Part shown: positions 1 through 8,393 of the stretch, piece by piece
Numbering within the stretch: position 1 is the first letter of the stretch
Layout of the letters: every line of letters starts with the position of its first letter
Assembly: GCA_002451215.1 (NCBI GenBank)
Contig: DKBM01000006.1
Coordinates: 1-64,000 of the forward strand
Source: SM1-46 sp002451215
GTDB lineage: Bacteria; Pseudomonadota; Gammaproteobacteria; Acidiferrobacterales; Sulfurifustaceae
Length of the DNA stretch: 64,000 nt
Direction of reading: 5' to 3'
Program-made: the position numbers and the translations under genes
Notes under the pieces: generated by a model
The model's database searches: none
Told to the model about the DNA's origin: nothing
Seen by the model: the letters and a program-made list of their open reading frames with translations, nothing else

Positions 1-51
1 CTGGTGGGCGCGCCGGAGCGCACGCACCCCCAGGCGATGCAACCGATCTGA
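1..51 (+). CDS. Possible 3' end of a gene truncated by the window edge
   Basis: An open frame runs from base 1 to a TGA at 49-51 and would give the C-terminal tail LVGAPERTHPQAMQPI. It is too short to identify. The frame is open right up to the edge, so it may be the tail of a gene starting outside the window, but chance is not excluded. Bases 52-107 hold no gene. Confidence 0.25.
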   Translation: MVGAPERTHPQAMQPI

Positions 52-107
52 GGCCTCAGACCGCGCCTCGCTGGTCGTTTCCGGCGGGGCGTCGTCGTAC
101 CGGCGGG

Positions 108-317
108 TTATTTCGCGGGTTTGGTGATGTCGTGGATCTTGCCGCGGGTCTCTTCCACGACTTCCTTGGTGGTTTCCTTGACCGCCTCTTTCAGCTTGCC
201 CTGCGCGAAAGGGTTGCTGAACAGCGGCGCATTGCGCCCGTAGTTGAAGGCAGTCCAGCCGGCTAACAGGCCGCCCACGATCAGACCAAAAACAAAGGAC
301 TTGATGGCGGTTTTCAT
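108..317 (-). CDS. Small membrane-anchored hypothetical protein (69 aa)
   Basis: Unrecognised small protein. The start at 317 (MKTAIKSFVFG...) is preferred over a longer upstream frame because AGGGG lies about 11 bases upstream and the protein then opens with one hydrophobic helix (about residues 5-24, VFGLIVGGLLAGW). The remainder is hydrophilic, with a charged helical stretch KLKEAVKETTKEVVEETRGK that could form an amphipathic or coiled-coil segment and a short lysine-containing tail. Likely a bitopic inner-membrane protein facing one side with its helix. It stands alone, divergent from the beta-propeller gene at 410. Function unknown. Confidence 0.6.
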   Translation of the reverse strand: MKTAIKSFVFGLIVGGLLAGWTAFNYGRNAPLFSNPFAQGKLKEAVKETTKEVVEETRGKIHDITKPAK

Positions 318-409
318 CTTTGAGTTTTCCCCTCGCGCAATTGCAGTCAGAATAAGCATAACCACACGGCTACGCGGTGGCTACAGGCGGCATGCGGGAT
401 GAAGGGATC

Positions 410-1288
410 ATGAAGACGATCGGTTCGCGGAGCAACTGGTGGGCGTTGTTTCCATTGCTGCTCGCGTCGGGATTGATGGTAGGTACGAGTGTTTCAGCCC
501 GCGCGGGGGACAGCGCCACGACGCCGGTTGCCGCGGCAAAAGGCTGGAGATTTCGCGTACGGTACGAAAACCTGCCGGCGGTCGATAACATTGCGGTTGC
601 GCACGACGGATCGCTGTACGTCACTCGTGAGCTGGCAGGAGGGGAGGGCGAAGTTGTGCACCTTACCGAACGCGGCGCATCGGTACTGTTGCGTGGCCTC
701 AACCGTCCTGACGGCCTGTTTCTGCAGGGACGGCGCTGGCTGTATGTTACCGAAGAGGTAACTGAGGGACGGGTGATCGAGTATGACCTCAAGACAGGCA
801 AGCAGCGCGAGGTCGTGCGGCTCAACAACCCCGAAGGCATCGTGGCGCTGGCAAATGGCGAACTGTTGGTGGTCGAGGATCGGGTAAACGGTCGCATCGT
901 TCGGGTATTGCGTAACGGGGTGGTCGAAGTAGTAACCAGCGGCCTGAATCGACCAGAGGGATTGGCCGTGATGCGTGATGGCACGTTGGTGTTTGCAGAG
1001 ACCGCGACCGGTCGCGTAATTTCATGGCGTGAGGGTGAGATGACCGTGCTGGTCGAAGACCTAGATGAGCCGGATCAGGTTCGCATCGCACCGGATGGCG
1101 CCTTGTGGATCACGGAGGATGCCCAGCCAGGGCGACTGCTGCGCTTCAAGAATGGCGCCGTGCAGACAGTGTTGTCGGGTCTGATGGCGCCGCAAGGTAT
1201 TGCCTTTACGGCGCGCGGAGAAATTCTGGTCGCCGAGCAGAACCGCGGCCGCATCTTGGCGGTCATGCCTCCGCCACCGGAGCCGTGA
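410..1288 (+). CDS. Exported NHL/SMP-30-like beta-propeller protein
   Basis: 292 aa from ATG 410, chosen because GAAGGG lies just upstream and the product then starts with a signal peptide (MKTIGSRSNWWALFPLLLASG..., likely cleaved after ARA near residue 32). The mature part is a run of about six repeats of the type 'GLNRPEGLAVMRDGTLVFAE', 'DEPDQVRIAPDGALWITE', 'GLMAPQGIAFTARGEILVAE', the blade pattern of NHL, gluconolactonase/SMP-30 and Vgb-type propellers. No catalytic metal-site set can be assigned by eye, so whether it is an enzyme (lactonase) or a binding scaffold is open. Its TGA overlaps the ATG of the uracil-DNA glycosylase gene (TGATG), so the two are probably co-transcribed and translationally coupled, although a functional link is not obvious. 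Confidence 0.75.
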   Translation: MKTIGSRSNWWALFPLLLASGLMVGTSVSARAGDSATTPVAAAKGWRFRVRYENLPAVDNIAVAHDGSLYVTRELAGGEGEVVHLTERGASVLLRGLNRPDGLFLQGRRWLYVTEEVTEGRVIEYDLKTGKQREVVRLNNPEGIVALANGELLVVEDRVNGRIVRVLRNGVVEVVTSGLNRPEGLAVMRDGTLVFAETATGRVISWREGEMTVLVEDLDEPDQVRIAPDGALWITEDAQPGRLLRFKNGAVQTVLSGLMAPQGIAFTARGEILVAEQNRGRILAVMPPPPEP

Positions 1289-1977
1289 TGTTGAATGCGC
1301 GCCAGCGGCAGTACCTGGAGGCCATCGGTGTGACTTTGTGGGAACGCCGCGCGGCGCCAGTCGCTACGCCGTATCCGCCCGATATGGCGTCGGGCTCGCC
1401 CGGCACGCAAGCGTTCCCAGGCGAAGGTTCGGACTGGTCGGTACTCGAGGAGGCGGTACGGAGCTGCACGAAGTGCGGCCTGCATGCCACGCGCACTCAG
1501 ACGGTGTTTGGCGTTGGCAGCCACACGGCGCGCTGGATGTTCGTGGGCGAGGCACCCGGTGCCGATGAAGACGCCAAAGGTGAGCCGTTCGTGGGGCGAG
1601 CGGGGCAGTTGCTGAACGCCATGCTGTTCGCTATCGGGCTAAAGCGTGAGGAGGTATACATTGCCAACGTGCTGAAATGCCGTCCTCCCGGCAATCGCGA
1701 TCCACAACCCGGTGAGGTTGAGAGTTGTGAGCCGTACCTATTACGTCAAATCGAGCTAATACGACCGCGTCTAATCGTTGCGCTGGGCCGGCATGCCGCA
1801 CACAGCCTGCTCAAGACGGAGTTGCCGCTCGCGCGTTTGCGGGGACAGCATCTTGACTATCACGGAACACCGCTGGTCGTGACCTACCACCCGGCCTACT
1901 TGCTGCGCAGCCCGACCGACAAGCGCAAGGCCTGGGAGGATCTGTGTCTTGCCAAGCGGGTGGTGGACGGCGCGTGA
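1288..1977 (+). CDS. Uracil-DNA glycosylase, family 4 (iron-sulfur)
   Basis: 229 aa. Removes uracil from DNA as the first step of base-excision repair. Family-4 features are all present: motif A GEAPGADED after the strand WMFV, the downstream GEPFVGRAGQLL substrate-pocket segment, the C-terminal motif HPAYLLRSP, and four cysteines in the 4Fe-4S pattern (CTKC before motif A; KC and SC sixteen residues apart after NVL). The N-terminal 60 residues are a variable, Pro/Ala-rich leader common in proteobacterial members. The start is set by overlap with the preceding stop. The next gene, rimI, starts by GTGA overlap at 1974, so 410-3361 looks like one operon. In many gammaproteobacteria this glycosylase gene is found beside rimI, which supports both calls. 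Confidence 0.92.
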   Translation: MLNARQRQYLEAIGVTLWERRAAPVATPYPPDMASGSPGTQAFPGEGSDWSVLEEAVRSCTKCGLHATRTQTVFGVGSHTARWMFVGEAPGADEDAKGEPFVGRAGQLLNAMLFAIGLKREEVYIANVLKCRPPGNRDPQPGEVESCEPYLLRQIELIRPRLIVALGRHAAHSLLKTELPLARLRGQHLDYHGTPLVVTYHPAYLLRSPTDKRKAWEDLCLAKRVVDGA

Positions 1978-2462
1978 GCGCGGTCGTTTCCACCGAGCGC
2001 CCACAACTGCGGGCCATGCGCGAGTCGGATCTGCCGCATGTACTTGCGGTGGAGAATAGCGCCTATGAGTTTCCCTGGACGCTCGGCATTTTCCGCGATT
2101 GCCTGCGCGTGGGGTATCACTGCTGCGTGTTTGAGACCGCCGCTGGCCGCATCATCGGGCATGGCGTAATGTCGGTTGCGGCCGGCGAGTGTCACATTCT
2201 CAATGTCTGCATAAGGCCCGATTGGCAGCGCCAGGGCCTCGGCGCCGAGATGGTTGAACATCTTTGTCAAATCGCACACCGCAAAGGCGCGCGCATGGCG
2301 CTATTGGAAGTGCGCGCCTCAAACGCCGTTGCCTATCGCGTCTACACACGCCTTGGCTTCGATGAGGTCGGCACACGGCATAATTACTATCCGGCACAAC
2401 ACGGGCGTGAGAACGCCATCATCCTCGCGCGCGAACTCCAAGCGAGCGGGGCGTCCGCGTGA
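1974..2462 (+). CDS. rimI: Ribosomal protein S18 alanine N-acetyltransferase (GNAT)
   Basis: 162 aa from a GTG start that overlaps the stop of the glycosylase gene; an earlier in-frame start would lie inside that gene. Acetylates the N-terminal alanine of ribosomal protein S18 using acetyl-CoA. The GNAT fold is clear: RAMRESDLPHVLAVENSAYEFPW at the N-terminus (the AxxFPW element is typical of RimI), the acetyl-CoA P-loop RPDWQRQGLGAEM (Q/RxxGxG/A), LLEVRASNAVAYRVYTRLGFDEVGTRHNYY, which carries the LEVRxSNxxA and GFxxxxxRxxYY signatures of RimI. It is followed by the epimerase gene with another GTGA overlap. Confidence 0.9.
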   Translation: MSAVVSTERPQLRAMRESDLPHVLAVENSAYEFPWTLGIFRDCLRVGYHCCVFETAAGRIIGHGVMSVAAGECHILNVCIRPDWQRQGLGAEMVEHLCQIAHRKGARMALLEVRASNAVAYRVYTRLGFDEVGTRHNYYPAQHGRENAIILARELQASGASA

Positions 2463-3361
2463 CGCGAGAGGTTTGGGTCGTCGGGAGCGGATACGTCGGG
2501 CAGCGTTTGGCAGTCGCGGAATTGGCTGGCGGCGCGCGCGTTCATGCGCTGGCGCGTTCCGAGGCGTCGCTCGCCGCGCTGGCGTCATTGGGGGCCGTCT
2601 GCTGGCGTGCGGATCTCGACCAACCTTCGTCACTTGCGGGACTCGATGTTCATGGCGCCGGGATCTACTATCTTGCGCCGCCACCTTCGCACGGGCGAAC
2701 AGATCCGCGCATGCAGACTTTTCTTCAGGCGGCGGGCGCCCGGCCGCCGCATCGCATCGTCTACGTCAGCACGACGGGCGTCTATGGAGACTGCGGCGGC
2801 GAGTGGGTAAACGAAGACCGACCGGTGCACCCGATGGCCGACCGCGCGTGGCGGCGTGTCGACGCCGAAACACAGCTTCGTTCCTTCGGTGATCGAATGG
2901 GAGTGCCGGTTGTGATCTTGCGAGTGCCAGGTATCTACGGCCCGAGTCGGTTGCCGCGCGAACGTCTGGAGAAGCGCCTGCCGGTGTTATGCGAGTCGGA
3001 ATCCCCCTGGAGCAACCGCATCCACGTCGACGATCTGGTGGCGGCCTTGCGGGCCGCAATGTGCCGCAGTGTGCCGGGATTCGTTTACAACGTGTCCGAT
3101 GGAAATCCGAGCACCATGACCGATTACTTCAATCAGGCGGCGGACGCGCTCGGGCTGCCGCGCCCCCGCCAGATCCCCCGTTCCGAGGCCGAGCAGGCGA
3201 TCGATCCCGGCATGCGCGGTTATCTCGCCGAATCCCGTCGCATCGATAATCATCGCATGCGCGAGGAGTTGGGTGTCGTGCCGCGTTACGCGAGTCTTGT
3301 GGAGGGGCTAGCGGCGAGCATCATGGCCGAGGTCGGCACGGCGCAGGTTGCCAAGGCGTAG
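2459..3361 (+). CDS. NAD(P)-dependent epimerase/oxidoreductase, YeeZ-like extended SDR
   Basis: 300 aa, GTG start in a GTGA overlap with rimI. The N-terminus is a Rossmann dinucleotide-binding fold with VVGSGYVGQRLA (GxGxxG), an acidic strand end (WRADLDQ), then VYVSTTGVYGDCGG. The canonical YxxxK of active SDRs is not obvious: after STTGVYGD the sequence continues with the ...HPMADRAWRRVDAETQL stretch, in which the tyrosine is replaced, as in the YeeZ-type subgroup whose members are often considered atypical SDRs. ILRVPGIYGPSRLP and IHVDDLVAAL are the usual substrate-domain signatures. The substrate is unknown. Last gene of the 410-3361 operon. Confidence 0.8.
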   Translation: MTREVWVVGSGYVGQRLAVAELAGGARVHALARSEASLAALASLGAVCWRADLDQPSSLAGLDVHGAGIYYLAPPPSHGRTDPRMQTFLQAAGARPPHRIVYVSTTGVYGDCGGEWVNEDRPVHPMADRAWRRVDAETQLRSFGDRMGVPVVILRVPGIYGPSRLPRERLEKRLPVLCESESPWSNRIHVDDLVAALRAAMCRSVPGFVYNVSDGNPSTMTDYFNQAADALGLPRPRQIPRSEAEQAIDPGMRGYLAESRRIDNHRMREELGVVPRYASLVEGLAASIMAEVGTAQVAKA

Positions 3362-3424
3362 CCGTTTGTAACGCGCTATTCTTAGAACCATGTGCACGGC
3401 CCAGCGCGCCTTGCGCCACGACCA

Positions 3425-4509
3425 ATGAGTCTTCTCGATATCATTCCCGATCCGGCCGGGCTGTATGTCCTCAATGCCAAGGGCGAGCTCGGNNTCATAA
3501 TCGCGAGTTTCTCAAGGCGTATCTGGCGGACCCGGGAGCCGAGCGGCGTCGCTTGGCAATCATCTACAAGACAGTCGAACCAAACCCGTGGGGACCGGTT
3601 ACCTTCTTCCTCGAGGAATTTGTGGTGCGCGAGCTCTACCCAGTAGGTGGCAAGGTGGGCGGCGGGCTTACGGGCTTTCAGCAGAAGAATCGTGCAAAGA
3701 GCGTGTATCGCGGAATTGAAGTGCTTCTTGAGACCAAGAGCGACATCGCTCCAGATTGCCCGGTGTTCTGTCCGGTGCTGCTCGACCGAAGAACGCGTCT
3801 TAGCCAATATGCCGAGATGCTCGGTCATCAACCTTCGCATGCCGATCAGGCGTCGCCAGTGATTGAGGTGGTCAATCTTATTGCCACCATTCCACTCGCG
3901 CGCCGGGAGACCGAGGCGGTATTGAAATTGCGCGAGCGGTTGGCACGGGGCATTGTGCATAAGGACCAGCGTCGCGAGAAGCGATTCGGCGTGCTGGAGG
4001 GCCCCGATCACTGGATGGCACAGGGTTCGGCGGACGACGCCTTCGCGGATCTTGACCGCGACCAGCGTCTCGATCGCGATCTGACGCTTTCGGCCGAGGA
4101 TCTGGCCAGGCTGCATGAGAATGAGCGGCTCGACAAGGTTGAACGGTGGCTGGTCAACCCGGTGAAGCCCGTGGATGCTGGCACGTTGCGGCGCTTTGCG
4201 CAATTCAAGGACCTTGATGAATCTGTTCTCGTCGGGCTTGCGGCGCGCACCTTTCTGTACGCGGCACCGGCCGGGGCGCGGCTTCTTGATCGGGGACTCA
4301 GCGACGCCTGGAACATGTTTCTGCTGGAAGGTACGGTAATGCTCACACCGGAGGACGGCACCGGCCTTCTGCTGGAAGGCAACACCGAGAAGGCGGCCTA
4401 TCCGGTGTCATTCCTCAAGCCACGCAAGTACAACGTTGACGCGCAGACCAGCGTGAGCTTCATCTGGATCCACGACCTGCAGATCTATGCCGCCACCGGA
4501 GGCGGATGA
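3425..4509 (+). CDS. Cyclic-nucleotide-binding-like protein, paralog A; reading frame broken at an NN
   Basis: About 361 aa once repaired. The start ATG 3425 gives MSLLDIIPDPAGLYVLNAKGEL in one frame; after the two N at 3493-3494 the coding potential moves to another frame (HNREFLKAYLADPGAERRRLAIIYK...) and stays open to 4509. Restoring one base at the NN makes a single protein, so this is read as an assembly defect and not a true pseudogene. The N-terminal two thirds is an unrecognised domain with YRGIEVLLE and CPVLLDRRTRLSQY; the C-terminal ~110 residues resemble a cNMP-binding/cupin-like barrel (FLYAAPAGARLLDRG...MFLLEGTVML) ending KPRKYNV. The whole layout matches the protein at 8543-9709. 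It is 28 bases ahead of the membrane-protein gene at 4538. Function unknown. Confidence 0.65.
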
Positions 4510-4537
4510 TAGATCGATCTTCTCCGGGGAGAGTCAT

Positions 4538-5215
4538 ATGACATCGCAACGCACTGCCAGTACGCTGTTTGTCATTGGTATCGGCCTCATGGCCACGATC
4601 GTCGTTCTGGGCAAGTACCATCTCGCGCCGATTCTCGATTTGCTCGGCGTGCGTGCCTACGAGGCCAAGTTTGGCGATCCCGGCATGCTCAAGTTCCTAT
4701 TGTTCGCGGTCGGCTTCCCGCTGGGTGCGGGACTCACCATGCTGGGGGGCTATTCCCTGAGCGGCGCGCAGCGCTCGCGCACGGCGTTACTTGTGGTGCT
4801 GACGCTTGTCGCGGCGATAGCGGCGGTTCTTGTGCAGGGTATTTTCGGGACAAAACACAGCCCAGCCTATTTCGGGGTTGGTGGCATTACCATCGGCGCT
4901 CTGGTGACGGTCACATTCTGGTACTGGGGTCACTATCGGCGTGCGCTGCCGGAGACGCTGCGCGCGTCGGCTGACTTGCAGGCATGCGGTTACCTCTGGT
5001 TCGCGGTAGCGGCGTGGAACACCTGCGGGTTTGGCGGCATGCCGAGCTACGCGATTTATCCGCAAAAACTTCTGGCGCACGACTCATTGTGGTTTGCCGT
5101 GGCGCAACTCAAGTCGGTAATGGCCTGTTTCGTGCTCGGGTGGATATTCACGGCACTTGGCATGTGGCGCGCCGCCAGGGCGCGCGCCGGTATCCGCTCA
5201 GAGATCGAACTCTAG
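4538..5215 (+). CDS. Six-helix inner-membrane protein of unknown function
   Basis: 225 aa from ATG 4538, chosen because GGGGAGAG sits at the right distance upstream. Hydrophobic segments are visible at about residues 8-27, 51-73, 80-102, 106-127, 149-170 and 184-208, giving a polytopic membrane protein. Conserved-looking polar features within helices include the WNTCGFGGMPSY stretch between helices five and six and KHSPAYFG before helix four. I do not recognise the family. It follows the cNMP-fold gene by 28 bases and probably shares its transcript. Its last 18 bases overlap the end of the convergent phosphatase gene. Confidence 0.7.
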   Translation: MTSQRTASTLFVIGIGLMATIVVLGKYHLAPILDLLGVRAYEAKFGDPGMLKFLLFAVGFPLGAGLTMLGGYSLSGAQRSRTALLVVLTLVAAIAAVLVQGIFGTKHSPAYFGVGGITIGALVTVTFWYWGHYRRALPETLRASADLQACGYLWFAVAAWNTCGFGGMPSYAIYPQKLLAHDSLWFAVAQLKSVMACFVLGWIFTALGMWRAARARAGIRSEIEL

Positions 5216-5728
5216 TATCTCGCCATTCGCGAACGACAGTCTGCGAAGTTCCGGATCCGCCAGACCGCGTGCGTGCGCTGCAAATACCCGCAGCGTTTCT
5301 TCGTGCGCGACGACCAGGACGTGGCGCAGCGACTGTGCGCGAAGCCAATCAAGGAAATGCATCACCCGCCGCTTGTGGTCGAGAAGCGATTCACCGCCGT
5401 TCACGCGGGCGTGTAACGGGTCGTGGGCGGTGGCGGCAAAGTAGTCGCTCACGGGCCGGTTGTTGAAGCCCGAACGGATGTCGTTCAAGCCAGCGTGAAC
5501 CGTGATCGGCAAACCATGGTAGCGATTGACGGCAGCGGCCGTCTGCTGTGTCCGTGGAAGCGCCGAGACAAAGATGCGCTCAAGTGTCGCTGCGCGTAGT
5601 CGCTCGGCGGCCGTTTCGGCTTGCTGCACGCCACGTTCGGTCAAAAAGGCTGGATCGCCGGGGTCATCATTGCAGAGTCCGGCAACGTTGTAGGTCGTCT
5701 CGCCGTGGCGCAAGCAGTAGAGATGCAT
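5198..5728 (-). CDS. Histidine phosphatase superfamily protein (phosphoglycerate mutase-like)
   Basis: 176 aa. The LRHGETTYN motif at residues 6-14 supplies the phospho-accepting histidine of the RHG family, and VVAHEETLRV near residue 140 supplies the second catalytic histidine; SALPRTQQTA is the usual arginine-bearing helix and NGGES the typical loop. The family contains broad phosphatases, alpha-ribazole phosphatase (CobC) and phosphoglycerate mutases; the length and absence of cobalamin genes nearby leave the substrate open. Overlaps the convergent membrane-protein gene by 18 bases. Confidence 0.82.
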   Translation of the reverse strand: MHLYCLRHGETTYNVAGLCNDDPGDPAFLTERGVQQAETAAERLRAATLERIFVSALPRTQQTAAAVNRYHGLPITVHAGLNDIRSGFNNRPVSDYFAATAHDPLHARVNGGESLLDHKRRVMHFLDWLRAQSLRHVLVVAHEETLRVFAAHARGLADPELRRLSFANGEILEFDL

Positions 5729-5779
5729 GGGAGCCCAGTATAGAGCGACGCAAGTGCCACCCAGGCGGCACCGAGTTGG

Positions 5780-6052
5780 CTAATGACCCTCCTGTTCGCC
5801 AACCGGCTCAGCGTCGTGGGTCTGCGGGTGCGCGGTCCTGAGACAGCCGCCTTCATCATCCCAGAACAGCGGTTTCTCGGTCTGCAGCAGCTTCAGTAGC
5901 GTCTGAAAATCATCCGGGCCAAGATTGGTGAGCCAGTAGATCTCGGATAAATGAGCTGCGCCGCGCAGGACAATCTTGCCAACGCCGCACACGTCGGCAT
6001 TCCCCGAGGGCTGCCACTCCGCGTAGTAATTGCCAATACGTACAATCGCCAT
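5780..6052 (-). CDS. Small hypothetical protein (90 aa)
   Basis: Unrecognised soluble protein that begins MAIVRIGNYYAEW and contains VCGVGKIVLRGAAHLSEIYWLTNLGPDDFQTLLKLL. A consensus AGGAGG Shine-Dalgarno sequence lies just upstream of the ATG at 6052 (reading the minus strand), which makes it a convincing real gene. The C-terminal ~25 residues are polar and rich in H, E and P. No motif points to a function. It is the next gene upstream of the phosphatase gene on the same strand (51-base gap), and might share its transcript. Bases 6053-6216 between it and the divergent hydrolase gene form a two-way promoter region. Confidence 0.6.
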   Translation of the reverse strand: MAIVRIGNYYAEWQPSGNADVCGVGKIVLRGAAHLSEIYWLTNLGPDDFQTLLKLLQTEKPLFWDDEGGCLRTAHPQTHDAEPVGEQEGH

Positions 6053-6216
6053 GGCCCCTCCTTTTCATGCTTGCGGTTGCGGGGTTGTCCGACCGCTGGA
6101 TGCTGCTAGAGAAACAGGAGTTGCGGAGACGTGCTTTGACAAAGATCAACCATTCGTTGCTTGCCGCGACAACCTTGGTAGATTAGCCACTTTCCGGAGC
6201 ACAAAAGGAGGCTCAA

Positions 6217-7011
6217 ATGAGGCGGCTGGCGTTGGCATTCGGATTGGTGGCGTTATTCGCGACGCCGGCCTGGGCGGCTGTGAAGGGTGAGGAAGTCCAG
6301 TACCGCGATGGTAACGTCGTGATGAAGGGCTATCTCGCCTATGACGATGCCGTCAAGGGCAAGCGTCCCGGTGTCATCGTGGTGCATGAGTGGTGGGGGC
6401 ACAACGAATACACGCGCAAGCGGGCACGCATGCTGGCCGAACTCGGGTACACGGCGCTGGCTGTAGACATGTACGGCGAAGGCAAGACCGCCGATCACCC
6501 CGATACCGCCGGCAAGTTCTCAGGGGAGGTGCGCAAGAACATGGCGCTCATGACCGCGCGCTTCAACGCCGCGCGCCAGGTATTGATCAAGCACAAGACG
6601 GTGGATGCCAAGCGCGTCGCGGCGATTGGCTACTGTTTTGGGGGTTCAGTGGTGCTCGAGATGGCGCGCCAAGGCGCGGATCTGGCCGGGGTGGTAAGCT
6701 TTCATGGCAACCTGCAAACTGAACATCCCGCCAAACCGGGCAAGGTCAAGGCGCAGCTGCTGGTGCTCAATGGTGGAGACGACCCGTTTGTGTCGGCCGA
6801 GTCGATTGCCGCATTCAAGAAGGAGATGGAGGCGGCCCGGGCCAACTATCGCTTCGTGAGCTATCCAGGTGCCAAGCACGCCTTCACCAATCCCGATGCC
6901 GATGGGTATGGGAAGAAGTTTAATCTGCCGCTTGCTTACAATGCTGTCGCCGACAAGGAATCCTGGGATCAGATGAAGGTCTTCCTCGCTGGCGCCTTCC
7001 AGAAGAAGTGA
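6217..7011 (+). CDS. Exported dienelactone hydrolase family protein
   Basis: 264 aa alpha/beta-hydrolase of the dienelactone hydrolase family. A clean signal peptide (MRRLALAFGLVALFATPAWA, cut near residue 20) directs it to the periplasm, unlike the classical cytoplasmic enzyme of chlorocatechol breakdown. Catalytic elements: nucleophile Cys140 in GYCFGG, the Asp in LNGGDDPF, and the His in GAKHAFTNP; the oxyanion region is VVHEWWGHNEY. The physiological ester is unknown. The start is set by AAAAGGAGG seven bases upstream. A hairpin terminator at 7032-7063 follows, so it is probably monocistronic. Confidence 0.88.
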   Translation: MRRLALAFGLVALFATPAWAAVKGEEVQYRDGNVVMKGYLAYDDAVKGKRPGVIVVHEWWGHNEYTRKRARMLAELGYTALAVDMYGEGKTADHPDTAGKFSGEVRKNMALMTARFNAARQVLIKHKTVDAKRVAAIGYCFGGSVVLEMARQGADLAGVVSFHGNLQTEHPAKPGKVKAQLLVLNGGDDPFVSAESIAAFKKEMEAARANYRFVSYPGAKHAFTNPDADGYGKKFNLPLAYNAVADKESWDQMKVFLAGAFQKK

Positions 7012-7031
7012 GTGAGCCGGGTTAATGATCG

Positions 7032-7063
7032 TGACACGGGGCGGCTGTGCACCGTGTCATTTT
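7032..7063 (+). terminator. Rho-independent terminator after the dienelactone hydrolase gene
   Basis: A perfect 8-bp stem, TGACACGG (7032-7039) with CCGTGTCA (7052-7059), separated by 12 bases and followed at once by TTTT. It lies 20 bases after the hydrolase stop and reaches into the last codon of the convergent membrane-protein gene. Confidence 0.65.
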
Positions 7064-7722
7064 CCCGCCAGGTAACGTCGGTCGTCGAAGCTTGTGACCC
7101 ACTCCGGTCGATAGACGATCAACAGTGTCATCAGCAGGCCGGTGATGAAGGCCTCCGGAAACATGAACAGGGGGATCAGCTGGAGGTAGTCACGATACAA
7201 TTGCTCTGACGCGTAAGCACCACCGATCCACAGCAGTCCGCTACCCGTGACGATGACCGTGAGCATGGCAAGCCCGGCACCGAAGAAGGCGCAGGCGAAA
7301 ATATAGACAAAGAAGTTCGCGGGTAGGTGGGTTTCGGCCAATCGCCAGATGAAATGACTGACCGCGATCGGAACCAGTCCCATGGTAAGCAGGTTCATCG
7401 GGAAGGTTTGCCAGTCGCTGGTGCCGTTGAGTACATGAGCCGTCAGCACCAGCACCAGCGCGAGCAGCGCAAGCCGCCAGCCAAACATGAGCGTGACAAG
7501 AGTCGCGCCAAGGAAGTGGTACTCAAGCCCGGGAACACGCCAGGCCCGAATGGACCACAACAGCATCAGCGCCACGCAGGTGCCAAGGAAAACGTGCAGG
7601 CGCCCGGCCCCCCGCAGTGACGACCACGGTGCACCGCGCAGTGCCAGGGCGGTGACAACCATCAAGACAAGTAGCGCAGCCCAGTGCCACGCGGCGGGTA
7701 ACAGTCCATAGGGGAAGTTCAC
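7057..7722 (-). CDS. CbiM-type ECF transporter permease-like membrane protein
   Basis: 221 aa, about seven hydrophobic segments. The stretch GLEYHFLGATLVTLMFGWRLALLAL and the later PMNLLTMGLVPIAVSHFIW / LFMFPEAFITGLLMTLLIVYRPEWV match the predicted-membrane-protein group related to CbiM, the substrate-specific subunit of nickel/cobalt ECF transporters. The extreme N-terminal histidine (MHIP) that binds metal in true CbiM is absent here: the protein begins MNFPYGLLPAAWHW, so metal transport should not be assumed. It lies 11 bases after the thioredoxin/HEAT gene on the same strand and is probably co-transcribed with it. Confidence 0.65.
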   Translation of the reverse strand: MNFPYGLLPAAWHWAALLVLMVVTALALRGAPWSSLRGAGRLHVFLGTCVALMLLWSIRAWRVPGLEYHFLGATLVTLMFGWRLALLALVLVLTAHVLNGTSDWQTFPMNLLTMGLVPIAVSHFIWRLAETHLPANFFVYIFACAFFGAGLAMLTVIVTGSGLLWIGGAYASEQLYRDYLQLIPLFMFPEAFITGLLMTLLIVYRPEWVTSFDDRRYLAGK

Positions 7723-7733
7723 GCAAGCAGCCG

Positions 7734-8393
7734 CTAGTCAGCGTCACCCACCGCACGCAGCTCGTCGATAGAATCCTGAGCCAGCTCGCGCACGGGGGCA
7801 GCCGCATCCTGTAGCAGCGCGCGTAGTGGCGCCTCGGCGCGCGGATCGCGCGTGAGCGAAAGAAAATGTGCCGCGTCTCCGCGGATATGTGCATCTGGGT
7901 GCCGGCTCAATTCACTGAGCTTTCCCATCTGGGCTCGCAGTTTATCGGTGCCGGCAAACTCCTCGATGACAGCAGCAATGCCGATCCGGACGGTTAGCTC
8001 CACATCGGCTCGTTCGAGAATCCCGAGGAGTGACGCCAGACGTTCAGGTGCCTCATCGCAAAAGGCGATGGCGTCCTGCAACTTTCCGGTCTTTAGCAGT
8101 TCGACCAGATAGTCACTCAGCCCGTCCGGGCTAGCTGCACGTTGTGCCCATTGCCTCAGTTCAGCTGGAGAATGCAGTCCTTCGAGTACGAATGGGCCCA
8201 GCCGCAACCATGGCACCGAGCGCACCCCAAGTGCTTGCGCGACCTCGGGCCGGACTGTGACATTGATGACTTCAAGTTTGCCGATGGCACCGCTTTTTAC
8301 CAGCTCGCTTGCGCCCGCCAAAACCGTTGGGCAGTGGGCACAACCAGTGGCGACCGCGAGAAGGGCGTCAGGTGGAGGGTGAACGGCAGGCAT
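7734..8393 (-). CDS. Thioredoxin-fold protein fused to HEAT-like repeats
   Basis: 219 aa in two parts. Residues about 8-85 look like a thioredoxin/glutaredoxin-like domain: a CxxC in TGCAHCP, a later RSVPWLRLGPFVLEG with the cis-Pro element, and the strand LEVINVTV. Residues about 100-215 are helical repeats ending in a clear HEAT-type pair (HPDAHIRGDAAHFLSLTRD and PRAEAPLRALLQDAAAPVREL). No signal peptide, so cytoplasmic. Such a fusion could be an adaptor that reduces or docks to a partner; no partner is evident apart from the co-oriented membrane-protein gene downstream. Divergent from the cNMP-fold paralog B. Confidence 0.65.
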   Translation of the reverse strand: MPAVHPPPDALLAVATGCAHCPTVLAGASELVKSGAIGKLEVINVTVRPEVAQALGVRSVPWLRLGPFVLEGLHSPAELRQWAQRAASPDGLSDYLVELLKTGKLQDAIAFCDEAPERLASLLGILERADVELTVRIGIAAVIEEFAGTDKLRAQMGKLSELSRHPDAHIRGDAAHFLSLTRDPRAEAPLRALLQDAAAPVRELAQDSIDELRAVGDAD

